Under the pieces are notes generated by a model. It was not told the origin of the DNA. It ran no database searches and worked only from the letters and a program-made list of their open reading frames with translations. A stretch of DNA of 64,000 bases from an uncultured Acetatifactor sp. GTDB lineage: Bacteria; Bacillota; Clostridia; Lachnospirales; Lachnospiraceae. The stretch's first letter is position 1. Each line of letters opens with the position of its first letter. Where the stretch lies: positions 1-64,000 of the forward strand of contig CAKRUB010000007.1 in NCBI GenBank assembly GCA_934402375.1. Direction: 5' to 3'. The translations under genes and the position numbers were made by a program. Below, in pieces: positions 1 to 8,205 of this stretch.

Positions 1-1691
1 CGCAGCAGGAGATAGATAACTGGTACGGACTGGTCAGTGAGTATGAGCCGGAGACGGCAGAGCTTCCGGCGGCACCTGAGGAACAGCTGACGGCGGAGGA
101 AATGAAGCAGGTGTGCACCCAGATCCATCTGCTGCGGGAAGGTGCCGAGGCAGACCCGAACAGTGATCCCGCATGGCTGGAGGATTTACAGCTGCGGGAA
201 CAGCGGTATCAGGCTTATTATCTCCTCGCCGCGAGAAAGGCTGAGCTGGGGCGAATGGGAGAGAACGGCGGAGACACAGCGGAGCTGGAGCAGACAATTA
301 AGGAGCTTCAGGCGGATGTAAAAAGGCTGGAGCTTCGGAAGCTACGCATGGAGCTGGGAATGCCGCAGGCCGGGCAGCAGACAGAGACTGTCCGCCGGAC
401 AAGAGAAGAAGCTATCTCCACGGATTCGGATAAGCTAAGTTACCAGTCAAGAGACCGTTTGGCGGCATTGAACCGCAGTTTGCAGGAGGCGGGCGGATCG
501 CCGGATACGGTGGCGTTGATCGGGCAGTATGTACAGGGAACCAGATACCGGGTCGGCTATACCCGGGAAAGAGAGAATCTGCAGGCGGCGCGGAAAGCGG
601 TTGAGAAGGCTTTGCAGCAGGAGAATAATGAACAGATCCGCACGGCACTTTTGGGGGTCAAGTCCTATTTTGACACAATGACAAACGGCACACTGGTGGT
701 CCCGGAGGGGGCGGAGATCCTTGACTTTCGGAATAAGCGGCCGGAAGAGGCCGGTACGGGCCAAAGTGGGTCTACGCGCAACACCCTGATCCGCAAGCTG
801 ACGTATTGGAGTGACCAGAAGGATACACCGTTGTTTGCCCATGAGCCCACGGTCAATGACCTGAAGCAACGTCTGGTTTCCAACTGTTACATGATGGCAT
901 CCGTTGCTGGACTGGTGGAGTTTTCACCGGAGATCCTGAAAAGCTGTATCGTGGATGAGGGGGACAGTGTGGTGGTTCGGCTCTATGAGAGAAGGGTGGT
1001 CGAGAAGGCAAAGGAACAGCCTGAGGAAGAAACGTCTGTGGAGGAATTGACGGAGGGAGAGTTACAGGAAGACCAGTTGGGGAAAGATCTGCTGAATGGC
1101 TTTGAAGTGGTGGATGACTTCGAAGAGACGGAATTGGCACCGATCTATGTGCGTGTCAGCAAGGAGATTCCCCGGATTGCCGGTGCGGATGCATTGTCTT
1201 CCGGTGCGCTCTGGATGCAGATGATAGAGAAGGCGTGTGCATTTGTGGGAAGAAATGGGGTCAAGGGCTACCAGTCACTCTGGTACGGCGAGGTCGGATC
1301 GTTTCTAGAGCGGCTCCTTGGGATCTCCAAGGAGCCGGTGGGCACGGAGGACGAAGACGCTTTGTTCGAAGAGATCCGCACCGCCAAAGAGCGTGGTTAT
1401 GTCTATCATGCCGGATCGAAGGGCACAGCAGGCAAGGAGGACGGTCTGAACGGTGGGCACGCCTATACGGTCATGGGGGCGAAAGAGATTGACGGGAAGA
1501 AGTGCATTCTCTTAAGAAACCCCTACAGTACCTTTTCCCTCCAGTATCAGGAGAACGGCGAGAAGACCAGAACCGGCGACCTGATCAATGTCTCTTCGGA
1601 CGAGACCTACGGACAGTTCTATATCGAGGTATCGGATTTCGTCAGAACATTCGAACGGGTGAGCCGTACCAATATCGCCGCAGGGACATAG
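1..1691 (+). CDS. Calpain-like (C2 family) cysteine protease, 5' end outside window
   Basis: The frame is open to the left edge, so this is the C-terminal part of a longer protein. The first internal Met codon is at 102; residues are counted from it. Residues about 1-220 are Glu/Lys/Arg/Gln-rich and look like coiled coil. The C-terminal half has the calpain catalytic triad in the right order and context: QRLVSNCYMMAS with Cys262, GGHAYTVMGAKE with His453, and LLRNPY with Asn473. These match the calpain motifs around the active-site Cys, His and Asn. Calpains are intracellular thiol proteases in eukaryotes; bacterial members are scattered and mostly unstudied. No EF-hand or C2-type region is visible. 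An acidic insert (about residues 305-345) separates the Cys and His halves. Substrate and localisation cannot be told from this part. Family assignment is firm; function is not. Confidence 0.8.
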   Translation, partial: QQEIDNWYGLVSEYEPETAELPAAPEEQLTAEEMKQVCTQIHLLREGAEADPNSDPAWLEDLQLREQRYQAYYLLAARKAELGRMGENGGDTAELEQTIKELQADVKRLELRKLRMELGMPQAGQQTETVRRTREEAISTDSDKLSYQSRDRLAALNRSLQEAGGSPDTVALIGQYVQGTRYRVGYTRERENLQAARKAVEKALQQENNEQIRTALLGVKSYFDTMTNGTLVVPEGAEILDFRNKRPEEAGTGQSGSTRNTLIRKLTYWSDQKDTPLFAHEPTVNDLKQRLVSNCYMMASVAGLVEFSPEILKSCIVDEGDSVVVRLYERRVVEKAKEQPEEETSVEELTEGELQEDQLGKDLLNGFEVVDDFEETELAPIYVRVSKEIPRIAGADALSSGALWMQMIEKACAFVGRNGVKGYQSLWYGEVGSFLERLLGISKEPVGTEDEDALFEEIRTAKERGYVYHAGSKGTAGKEDGLNGGHAYTVMGAKEIDGKKCILLRNPYSTFSLQYQENGEKTRTGDLINVSSDETYGQFYIEVSDFVRTFERVSRTNIAAGT

Positions 1692-1710
1692 CTTTTGTCC
1701 CGGCGAACAT

Positions 1711-1744
1711 AAAAACAGCCCGGGCGCTTACCCGGGCTGTTTCT
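1711..1744. terminator. Bidirectional intrinsic terminator between convergent genes
   Basis: An 11-bp perfect stem (AACAGCCCGGG at 1714-1724, mate at 1731-1741) closes a 6-nt loop. It has an A-run on the left and T-rich sequence on the right. It sits 20 bases after the protease stop and just outside the stop of the minus-strand DUF1062 gene, so it probably serves both. Confidence 0.85.
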
Positions 1745-2043
1745 CACTTGAATTCAGCGTTATTCTTTTTCAGAAAATCGATATTCTTTCCATATTCCAT
1801 AGCGAGGTCTATATCATTATCCAGATACCTCTGGTATTCCTCCGGTGCAATTTTTCCGGGGCGTTTTCTTTCGTAGATCGTCAGATTCCACGAATGCTTG
1901 CATTTAATACAGCAGTAAATCAGCCAGACATCGACCTGTTTGCCGTTGGCGTTCACCCGGAATTTGCCGGAGTTGACAAACTCTCTTTTCTTCCCGCAGC
2001 CGCCACAGCGGTGAAAGATGTGGATCGCGTTATTACTGTCCAT
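1744..2043 (-). CDS. DUF1062 domain protein, short (C-terminal half absent)
   Basis: 99 residues. The N-terminal part shows CGGCGKK, then FRVNANGKQVDVWLIYCC, IKCKHSWN and ERKRPGKI, which is the conserved core of DUF1062. The CxxC pairs (Cys14/Cys17 and Cys45/Cys48) suggest a zinc ribbon. Family members as I know them run to roughly 180-200 residues; this one stops after the ND..LA..YG..IDFLKKN segment, so the C-terminal half is missing. It overlaps the end of the upstream CD3324-type gene by 11 bases and is probably co-transcribed with it. No function is established for the family. Confidence 0.7.
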   Translation of the reverse strand: MDSNNAIHIFHRCGGCGKKREFVNSGKFRVNANGKQVDVWLIYCCIKCKHSWNLTIYERKRPGKIAPEEYQRYLDNDIDLAMEYGKNIDFLKKNNAEFK

Positions 2044-2299
2044 CTGAAACCTCCGCTGAGGGATCAGACGATGCCAGCTTTCTGATAATTCTCTGAATGC
2101 TTTTCTCGGTCAGAAAGTATTCGGCGGCAAGTGCCTTTGTCGAGATACCTTCTTGAACTTTGCGGAATATTTCCTGATTTCTGCGGCTGAGGAGTGCTTT
2201 TGTCTCCGTTTTTTCACCCCAGGGCTGTTTCTCCCTGCAAGGGACGTATATGGCTTTGCCGCTGACATACTGCTGAACAAGTTCGAGTACTTCCTTCAA
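2033..2299 (-). CDS. CD3324 family protein (small HTH-like), N-terminus possibly frameshifted
   Basis: 88 residues from a TTG start. VLELVQQYVSGKAIYVPC, WGEKTETKALLSRRNQEIF and LAAEYFLTEKSIQRII match the CD3324 family, whose C-terminus resembles a helix-turn-helix. The start is odd. The strong Shine-Dalgarno AGGAGG (complement of 2314-2319) is ideally spaced for an ATG at 2307, but that ATG gives only M-S-Y-stop. The TTG used here is 14 bases from it and in another frame. Family members usually begin with about 10 more residues, often starting MSY or MKY, so a small deletion may have removed them and shifted frame. The gene lies directly upstream of the DUF1062 gene on the same strand. Confidence 0.65.
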   Translation of the reverse strand: MKEVLELVQQYVSGKAIYVPCREKQPWGEKTETKALLSRRNQEIFRKVQEGISTKALAAEYFLTEKSIQRIIRKLASSDPSAEVSDGQ

Positions 2300-2340
2300 T
2301 AGCTCATGATTATCCTCCTATAATGACTGTAAGGATTCAT

Positions 2341-2374
2341 CTGAGCTCACTGTTTAGTTTTATTGTAAGCTCAG
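2341..2374. repeat. Inverted repeat in the intergenic region
   Basis: CTGAGCT (2341-2347) and AGCTCAG (2368-2374) form a 7-bp inverted repeat with a 20-nt spacer in the AT-rich gap between divergent genes (2300-2582). It could be an operator; nothing links it to a known regulator. Confidence 0.35.
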
Positions 2375-2503
2375 ACTACTGAGCCAGAACATATCTTTTT
2401 TTCATATATAGAGTTCTCCCTACCATTTTTTTCTATCTTATCATTGGAAATGAGGAAAACACAAGCCCCAGAACGGTTAGAATGAAAAATGTTCTGAAAT
2501 TTA

Positions 2504-2512
2504 TGTTATAAT
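2504..2512 (+). promoter_or_regulatory. Extended -10 promoter for the sigma factor gene
   Basis: TGTTATAAT is an extended -10 element. No good -35 box lies 17 bases upstream. It is 70 bases before the start codon of the sigma factor gene. Confidence 0.45.
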
Positions 2513-2582
2513 TTGCCTAACAAATGAGTTTGACGACCGACTATATAGGTGAAAGCATTGATCAATCGCTTGGAGAAACCAT

Positions 2583-4208
2583 ATGAAGAGGCATGAATTA
2601 TTAAAATACTTTGACGGAGAACTGTTGGATAAGCTGTTCGGGTTTTGCTATGCCCGCACCAGCGACAGCTATGAGGCACAGGAGCTTTGCTCGGATATTA
2701 TTTTTGCACTGGTAAAGGCAGCGCATTCGGAGGGAGAGATTTCGAGTCTGTATTCCTTCATCTGGAGAGTGGCAAGGAATGTGTATGCCGATTTCTCAGC
2801 AAATAGAAGAAGGCGGGCGGAAGCATTCTATGAGGGAGATGCCGATGAGATCTTTGCGGTCATTGCGGACGAAGCGCCGGACGCTGACAGTGCAGAACGG
2901 ATTGGCGCGATTTATCGAAGAATCGCTTTCCTTACAAAGGCATACCGTGAGGTAATGATCCTGTACTACATAGATGGTCTGTCTACCGCAGAGATAGCAG
3001 AGCGTCTGAATACCAGCGAGGTCGCTGTACGTCAAAGATTATTTTCAGCCAGACAGAAAGTAAAAAGCGAGGTAGAGACTATGACAGAAATGAATGAACG
3101 GCCGTTGGCACTTGACGAAAAGGAATATATAATCTGGGGAACGGGCAATCCCATGTGGGGAGACCCAAGAGAGGTCTGCACGAGAATGTTTTCAAAGCAC
3201 ATTGTCTGGCTTTGCCATAAAAAGTCCAGAACTGCCGCGGAAATTGCCGCAGAGCTGAATGTCCCGACTGTCTATGTCGAGGAGGAGCTTGAAATCCTGA
3301 GAAGAGGGAAGAACGGCGAGTATGGGCTTCTCAGAAGGCTGGATAATGGCAGATATGCCATGAATTTTATCCTGCTGGACCGGGATGTGATTGAAAAGGC
3401 ACAGGCGCTGTACGCGGAGCATTTGCCGAAAATCTGCGATATTATTGCTGATTATATCGAGGAGAATAAGGGGAAATATCTTTCTTTTCCGTATCTGAAC
3501 CGGAAGGTTGATCTGAACCTGATTCTCTGGCAGCAGGTGACTTATATGTCAAGAGCCTTTTCCGCTAATGTGGAGAGCGTGCTGAAGGAAAGATATTTTA
3601 AACAGGTGAAAGAAGTAGAGCGCCCCTTCAGTGTTTACGGATATGTTGATAACGGCAGGACTTACGGTGGCGGCTGGGATGGGGCAGATGCCCAGAATAT
3701 ATGCGGTTATGCAATGGTACAACTGGAAAATATTTATATAACACGCATCAGAAAGCATTTTCATTGTGGCTGGAATGTTTCTAACGATCCACAGCTTCAG
3801 CTTGCAATCCGGGCAATCGAGGGGATGCAGGTGAGTTCTCTCAGCGAGACAGAAAAGGAGCAGGCGGCAAAGGCAATAGAGTGTGGGTATCTCTACAGAG
3901 AAGATGATATGCTTTATACGAAGATTCTGGTAAACACAGTGCAGGATAAGGGCAGGCTTTTTGACATCAGCCGTGGACTTCGCAATGGATATTTTGAGGA
4001 AGAGGCTGCACTGGTAGCCGAGAAACTGGCGGCATTGATCAGAAAGTCTGTTCCGGATTATCTGCTGGGCGAGTGGCGCTATGCAAACGACCTTGCAAAT
4101 CTGCCGGTTATTGATTCCCTTGTGGAGGCACTGATCGAAAAAGGAATCCTGATACCGCCGGAGGACGGCATCGGCGCCGAAGGATGCTGGATGGCAGTAG
4201 AGAAGTAG
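2583..4208 (+). CDS. ECF-type sigma-70 factor with long C-terminal extension
   Basis: 541 residues. Residues about 1-165 have the sigma-70 region 2 pattern (CYARTSDSYEAQELCSDIIFAL, then FIWRVARNVYADF) and the region 4 helix-turn-helix (YREVMILYYIDGLSTAEIAERL, SEVAVRQRLFSARQKV). A normal ECF sigma would stop near there. Here about 370 further residues follow. They include a possible winged helix (SRTAAEIAAELNVPTVYVEEELEILRR and GLLRRLDNGRYAMN, about residues 215-265) and a long region with no motif I recognise. The extension may sense a ligand or act as a built-in regulator, since no anti-sigma gene is adjacent. That role is inference. Confidence 0.8.
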   Translation: MKRHELLKYFDGELLDKLFGFCYARTSDSYEAQELCSDIIFALVKAAHSEGEISSLYSFIWRVARNVYADFSANRRRRAEAFYEGDADEIFAVIADEAPDADSAERIGAIYRRIAFLTKAYREVMILYYIDGLSTAEIAERLNTSEVAVRQRLFSARQKVKSEVETMTEMNERPLALDEKEYIIWGTGNPMWGDPREVCTRMFSKHIVWLCHKKSRTAAEIAAELNVPTVYVEEELEILRRGKNGEYGLLRRLDNGRYAMNFILLDRDVIEKAQALYAEHLPKICDIIADYIEENKGKYLSFPYLNRKVDLNLILWQQVTYMSRAFSANVESVLKERYFKQVKEVERPFSVYGYVDNGRTYGGGWDGADAQNICGYAMVQLENIYITRIRKHFHCGWNVSNDPQLQLAIRAIEGMQVSSLSETEKEQAAKAIECGYLYREDDMLYTKILVNTVQDKGRLFDISRGLRNGYFEEEAALVAEKLAALIRKSVPDYLLGEWRYANDLANLPVIDSLVEALIEKGILIPPEDGIGAEGCWMAVEK

Positions 4209-4300
4209 TCTTTTGCACAGGGATAGGTTTTTTTGCCATGATTACGACGAAGGATCTATCCTATGGCTGTCTATTAATGTATATCGACGCAATATAATCC

Positions 4301-4329
4301 TTGCAATTAGGAAAAAATTATGCTATTCT
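4301..4329 (+). promoter_or_regulatory. Putative sigma-A promoter for the Rpn-family gene
   Basis: TTGCAA (4301-4306), 17-bp spacer, TATTCT (4324-4329). The remainder of the 4209-4504 gap is AT-rich and shows no other gene or clear terminator. Confidence 0.45.
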
Positions 4330-4504
4330 GAAAACGAGCATAGAACTTTCTTACATTACAAATCATGATTGCTGTAAATCTTTTACAAATCTATTTGAAA
4401 TTTCATGCTTAATACCACAACTAACAAAACAGCAGGAGATTTCAAATGGAGCAGTCAGCCCATAGCTTCTCCTGCGGAAAACATAATTCTAAGGGAGGAG
4501 AGCT

Positions 4505-5467
4505 ATGGAAATGAACAGAACAAAAGGACAGACTACCAATGGTAAAGGGAGGGATCGCCGCAGCAAAGACGGGTACAGAGCGGGACTGCATAGACCGAAG
4601 CAGTATGAGGAACTTACCTTTACGGATGATTTCCTTTTCTGTAAAATTCTGACTTCGGATAAGGAACTCTGTATAGAACTGCTCGAAGTCATCTTCGGAA
4701 AGCGAGTACGGGACATTACCTATGTGAACAGCCAGCAGGAACTGCGGCAGACGAAGGACGCAAAGGGGATTCGGTTGGATGTTTATCTGGAGGATGACGA
4801 GGACTCTGTCTACGATATTGAGATGCAGGTCAGTTTGAAGAAGGATATTCCGAGACGCAGCAGATATTATCAGGGTATGGTTGATCTGAATCTGATCTGG
4901 AAAGGAGAATCCTACAATCGGCTGAAGAAAAGCTATGTCATCTTTATCAGCCCGGAGGACTTGTTTCCCGAGGTGAATCTGCCTGTATACACTTTTGAAA
5001 ATCGTTGTCGGGAGATGCCGGAGCTGGCACTTGGCGATGAGGCATATAAGATATTTCTGAATGCCGGCGGGAATGCTGAAGGAATGTCTGAGGGACTGGC
5101 GGCGTTCCTGCGGTATATCAGAAAGAATGAGCCAACAGATGCATTTACGCAAAAACTGGACGGCTATGTGCGTAAGGCAGTGGAGCATAAAGAATGGAGG
5201 TTGGAGTATATGACATTACAACAGAAGTATAGGGAAGAATATGAGGCCGGTGTACAGGATGGCATAGAGCAAGGAATAGAGCAAGGAATAGAGCAAGGAA
5301 TAGAGCAAGGAATAGAGCAAGGAATAGAGCGTGGAAAAGAGCAGGGGCTACAAAGTGCCGCGGTGAGGCTGTTCCGAATGCAGATGCCGGTTGAGCGTAT
5401 CGCACAGGCGGTGGGTGAAAGTCAGGAAACGGTTGAAAAGTGGCTGGCGGAAGAAGGCGGGCGATAG
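4505..5467 (+). CDS. Rpn family recombination-promoting nuclease / putative transposase
   Basis: 320 residues, preceded by a good ribosome site (GGGAGGAG). The N-terminus (LTFTDDFLFCKIL, then GIRLDVYLEDDEDSVYDIEMQV) matches the PD-(D/E)xK nuclease core of Rpn/YhgA proteins, with the Asp and the E-x-Q pair that replaces the usual E-x-K. Family members promote RecA-independent recombination and cut DNA. The C-terminus carries a GIEQ tetrapeptide repeated in tandem, followed by a short region that looks like a helix-turn-helix (VERIAQAVGESQETVEKWL). The gene stands alone and converges with the arabinofuranosidase gene. Such genes are often multicopy and length-variable. Confidence 0.85.
   Translation: MEMNRTKGQTTNGKGRDRRSKDGYRAGLHRPKQYEELTFTDDFLFCKILTSDKELCIELLEVIFGKRVRDITYVNSQQELRQTKDAKGIRLDVYLEDDEDSVYDIEMQVSLKKDIPRRSRYYQGMVDLNLIWKGESYNRLKKSYVIFISPEDLFPEVNLPVYTFENRCREMPELALGDEAYKIFLNAGGNAEGMSEGLAAFLRYIRKNEPTDAFTQKLDGYVRKAVEHKEWRLEYMTLQQKYREEYEAGVQDGIEQGIEQGIEQGIEQGIEQGIERGKEQGLQSAAVRLFRMQMPVERIAQAVGESQETVEKWLAEEGGR
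5261..5344 (+). repeat. 12-bp in-frame tandem repeat inside the Rpn gene
   Basis: Seven consecutive 12-bp units. Four central copies are identical (GGAATAGAGCAA); the first and last units are slightly diverged. Each unit encodes GIEQ or a close variant. Because the unit is a multiple of three, copy-number change would alter linker length without breaking the frame. Confidence 0.95.
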
Positions 5468-5538
5468 GGATGGGGAGTCGCGCTTCTTCCGTTGCCGGGT
5501 GCAAAAGCCTCAGCCAATCAGAACTTTTACCTCTAGTA

Positions 5539-7464
5539 TCATTCCAGCAGAAACGTCCCAACGGTGACACTGTAGGGCGCGAGGTGGAGCTTGTCCTGTG
5601 GGATAAAACGACTTTCGGTGGGAGCCACGTTTTTGGGCGCCGCATGGGAATTGACAGCGTCAAGGTCTGCGCAAAGCGTGGAGAGCGTACCGGACTGCAC
5701 CGGGCGGTCAATGTTTAGCTGAACGTCGAACGCGGTATCTGCAAGGTTGACCAGCTTGACATAAAGTGTGCTGCCATCCTCGGAAAGCGTTGCAGAGGAG
5801 CAAATTTTGCTTTCCTCAGCACATACGGACGTTTCGGCAAGCTGAGTGCCGATGTGGGTGGAAAATAACTGCTGTACATAATAGATCGGTGTGCCGTAGG
5901 CGCTGTCGTTGTCGAACCAGATCAGATCCGGCTGCCACTGCTGGTGTCCGGTGCGAGCAAAAAGAGGTGCATAGCAGGCCATCACAACATGGTCGCTGTT
6001 CCTTTCAACGCCTGTCAGAAAAGCAGCCTCGCATAGGGCGGCATACCAGTTGCACACGCGTTTCGGAGTGGATTCATCCGTATGAGCGGCATATTCTCCC
6101 GCGAATACCTTTGGAAGGCTGCGGTCGTAATTGTCATATCTGTGAAGGTTCTCCAGAAACCATTCCGGCGATTTATAGAAATGCTCATCCACGGCATAGG
6201 CCTTTTCAGGGTTCTCCTTCATCCAGCGGTAAGCAGTATCAAAGTCCTCGCCTTCGGCTGTCCAGCCGGCACAGGTGATCAGACGGATTTCGGGGTGCGT
6301 CTCAGTGAGTACCCGCTGAAAGGCTTCGTAGCGCTCAAAATAGGCAGAGCCCCACTGTTCATTGCCGATGCCGATGTATTCCAGACCGAAGGACTCGGGA
6401 TGTCCCATATCAGCACGCTTCTTTCCCCAGGGAGTTTCAGTAGAGCCGTTGGCAAATTCAATCAGATCGAGAACATCCTGAATCCATTTATCCAACTCAT
6501 TCATAGGTGCCAGAAGCGATTCGTGCCATTGGCAGGTCATGCCGCAGTTGATGACAGGAACAGGCTTTGCCCCGAGATCTTCACAGAGACAGAAATATTC
6601 ATAGAAGCCGATGCCGTAGGACTGGAAATAATCGGTGGAGGACTGCCCGTTGATCTGGTATTCTTCCATTTGCCAGCGATTCCAGTTGGTGCGGCGTTCT
6701 GTGAGAGGACCGACGGTATCCTTCCAGCAGTACATATTGTCGAAGCTCCGTCCCTCGACGATACAGCCGCCAGGAAAACGCATAAAGCGGGGGTGAAGAT
6801 CTGCAAGCATTTCGCCCAGATCGCGGCGCATACCGTTCTGCCTGTCATGGAACGTATCTGCGGGAAAGAGAGAGATCAGATCAAGATCCACAGCTCCCTC
6901 TGTCTCCAGTAGAAGCTCCGGGTAAACCTGTTTGCAGGTTCCGGTGGCAGTAATCGTGAGGTTGTACTTTGACCAGCCGTGAGCGGCACGCACCAGCGAA
7001 AAGCGGCGGTTTCCGTAGAGATTGCCCTGCGAGTCCACAAAGCGGATGCTGAGCTTTACGGGTGCGGCGTTTCTGGCATAACAGGAAAAACGGAAGACCT
7101 GTCCTTCGCGGACGGCAAAGCCCTCGTTACAGAAACCGAGATTTCGCAGTCCGCAGCCCGCTTCGCCGGAAAGATGGGCATAATGGCTGTGGGACTTGCT
7201 TAACGGGAAACGTGTGCTGATGGAGAAGGAGATATCGCCGATGGTCTCCCAGCACATTTTATGGACATCATGGCTGTCTTCTGCTTCGGAGGGATTCACT
7301 TCTCTGGTATAATATTCAAAGGAGCGGTTTGCAATCAACTCCGCGTACAGTCCGCCGTCGCCGCCGTAGTTGATGTCTTCGAAGAAAATTCCATAGAGCA
7401 TAGGGCTTACTTCCCGATGGTCTCCGTCTGTTTTAATATTGATTACAAATTTTTTACTCTGCAT
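5539..7464 (-). CDS. GH51 alpha-L-arabinofuranosidase
   Basis: About 641 residues. It begins with FVINIKTDGDHREVSPMLYGIFFEDINYGGDGGLYAELI, typical of GH51, and contains LEYIGIGNEQWG (acid/base Glu) and KVFAGEYAAHT (nucleophile Glu). It removes terminal arabinofuranose from arabinan, arabinoxylan or their oligomers. No signal peptide is visible, so it is probably cytoplasmic and acts on imported oligosaccharides. I chose the ATG at 7464, preceded by GGGGAAAACT. The frame continues 17 codons upstream, but those codons lie inside a repeat also found before purC. The gene is monocistronic and converges with the Rpn gene. Confidence 0.92.
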   Translation of the reverse strand: MQSKKFVINIKTDGDHREVSPMLYGIFFEDINYGGDGGLYAELIANRSFEYYTREVNPSEAEDSHDVHKMCWETIGDISFSISTRFPLSKSHSHYAHLSGEAGCGLRNLGFCNEGFAVREGQVFRFSCYARNAAPVKLSIRFVDSQGNLYGNRRFSLVRAAHGWSKYNLTITATGTCKQVYPELLLETEGAVDLDLISLFPADTFHDRQNGMRRDLGEMLADLHPRFMRFPGGCIVEGRSFDNMYCWKDTVGPLTERRTNWNRWQMEEYQINGQSSTDYFQSYGIGFYEYFCLCEDLGAKPVPVINCGMTCQWHESLLAPMNELDKWIQDVLDLIEFANGSTETPWGKKRADMGHPESFGLEYIGIGNEQWGSAYFERYEAFQRVLTETHPEIRLITCAGWTAEGEDFDTAYRWMKENPEKAYAVDEHFYKSPEWFLENLHRYDNYDRSLPKVFAGEYAAHTDESTPKRVCNWYAALCEAAFLTGVERNSDHVVMACYAPLFARTGHQQWQPDLIWFDNDSAYGTPIYYVQQLFSTHIGTQLAETSVCAEESKICSSATLSEDGSTLYVKLVNLADTAFDVQLNIDRPVQSGTLSTLCADLDAVNSHAAPKNVAPTESRFIPQDKLHLAPYSVTVGTFLLE

Positions 7465-7562
7465 AGTTTTCCCCATTTCTGCGCACGTTCTTTGCGCATA
7501 GCGAGTTTGTGCCAAGCGCGCGCAGACACAAATCTCGTGATTGAAAAATTTTATTTTTCAAT
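7465..7562 (-). repeat. 98-bp structured upstream element, copy A
   Basis: Read on the minus strand, this runs from ATTGAAAAAT to the base before the arabinofuranosidase ATG. It matches copy B at 17785-17882 at 92 of 98 positions with no gaps. It contains three inverted repeats: TTGAAAAA/TTTTTCAA; CGAGATTTGTGTC with GGCACAAACTCG; and GCGCA/TGCGC. The differences from copy B largely keep pairing. It includes the ribosome-site region. Confidence 0.9.
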
Positions 7563-7658
7563 TTTAGCCTCATTTCTATAGTTTTTTAGTGCTGAATAAG
7601 TACATCGTATCACAAAATGCCAGAAGAGAAAATAAATAATGAAATTTATTGCTTTTTA

Positions 7659-7667
7659 TGTTATACT
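7659..7667 (+). promoter_or_regulatory. Extended -10 promoter for yqeY
   Basis: TGTTATACT is an extended -10 element 39 bases upstream of the start codon. No clear -35 box is present. Confidence 0.4.
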
Positions 7668-7705
7668 TGTATACATATCATGGCAAGAAAGAGAGGTAAC
7701 GTAAA

Positions 7706-8143
7706 ATGGAACTTGAAACATTGAGGAACGATATGGTAGCGGCAATGAAGGCGAGAGATAAAGAACGGAAGGACGCAATCTCTTCGCTGGTTTCTGCAGT
7801 GAAAAAAGTAGCAATAGATGAAGGCTGTAGAGAGGATGTCCCCGCAGAGCTGGTCGACAGAGTGATTATCAAGGAACTGAAGACCGTGAAGGAACAGCTG
7901 GATTCCTGTCCGGCAGAGCGCACGGATCTGATGGCAGAATATCAGAAGCGCTATGACGTTATTTCTGAATACGCGCCGAAGATGATGTCCCCGGAGGAGG
8001 TAAAGGCTTATATTGAGAGCAATTTTGCGGAGCTTGTTTCCACCAAGAACAAGGGACAGATAATGAAGGCAGTCATGGGTGTGTTGAAGGGGAAGGCAGA
8101 CGGCAAGGTGATCAATGAGACTGTTGCGGAGCTGTGCAAGTAA
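7706..8143 (+). CDS. yqeY: GatB/YqeY domain protein
   Basis: 145 residues, the usual length for stand-alone YqeY. LRNDMVAAMKARDKERKDAI at the N-terminus, a central helical part, and KNKGQIMKAVMGVLKGKADGKVI at the C-terminus match the family, which shares the tRNA-contacting tail domain of GatB. The role of free YqeY is unclear; a tRNA-related function is often assumed. It has a GAAAGAGAGG ribosome site and is followed after 62 bases by citrate synthase on the same strand. Confidence 0.88.
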   Translation: MELETLRNDMVAAMKARDKERKDAISSLVSAVKKVAIDEGCREDVPAELVDRVIIKELKTVKEQLDSCPAERTDLMAEYQKRYDVISEYAPKMMSPEEVKAYIESNFAELVSTKNKGQIMKAVMGVLKGKADGKVINETVAELCK

Positions 8144-8205
8144 GACCGGTCGCATAAAATGGAGAACTAAGGGAAAATGGAAAGTGGAAGAAGGAGGTAT
8201 GTCTA

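Noticed and set aside
4209..4300. GGATAG/CTATCC as a terminator of the sigma gene
   Set aside because: A 6-bp stem with a long loop and no T-run after it; too weak to call.
4442..5188. 248-codon minus-strand frame opposite the Rpn gene
   Set aside because: No recognisable motif, no start signal; shadow of the plus-strand nuclease gene.
5440..5718. Small plus-strand frame between the Rpn and GH51 genes
   Set aside because: It overlaps the GH51 3' end, has no ribosome site and no motif.
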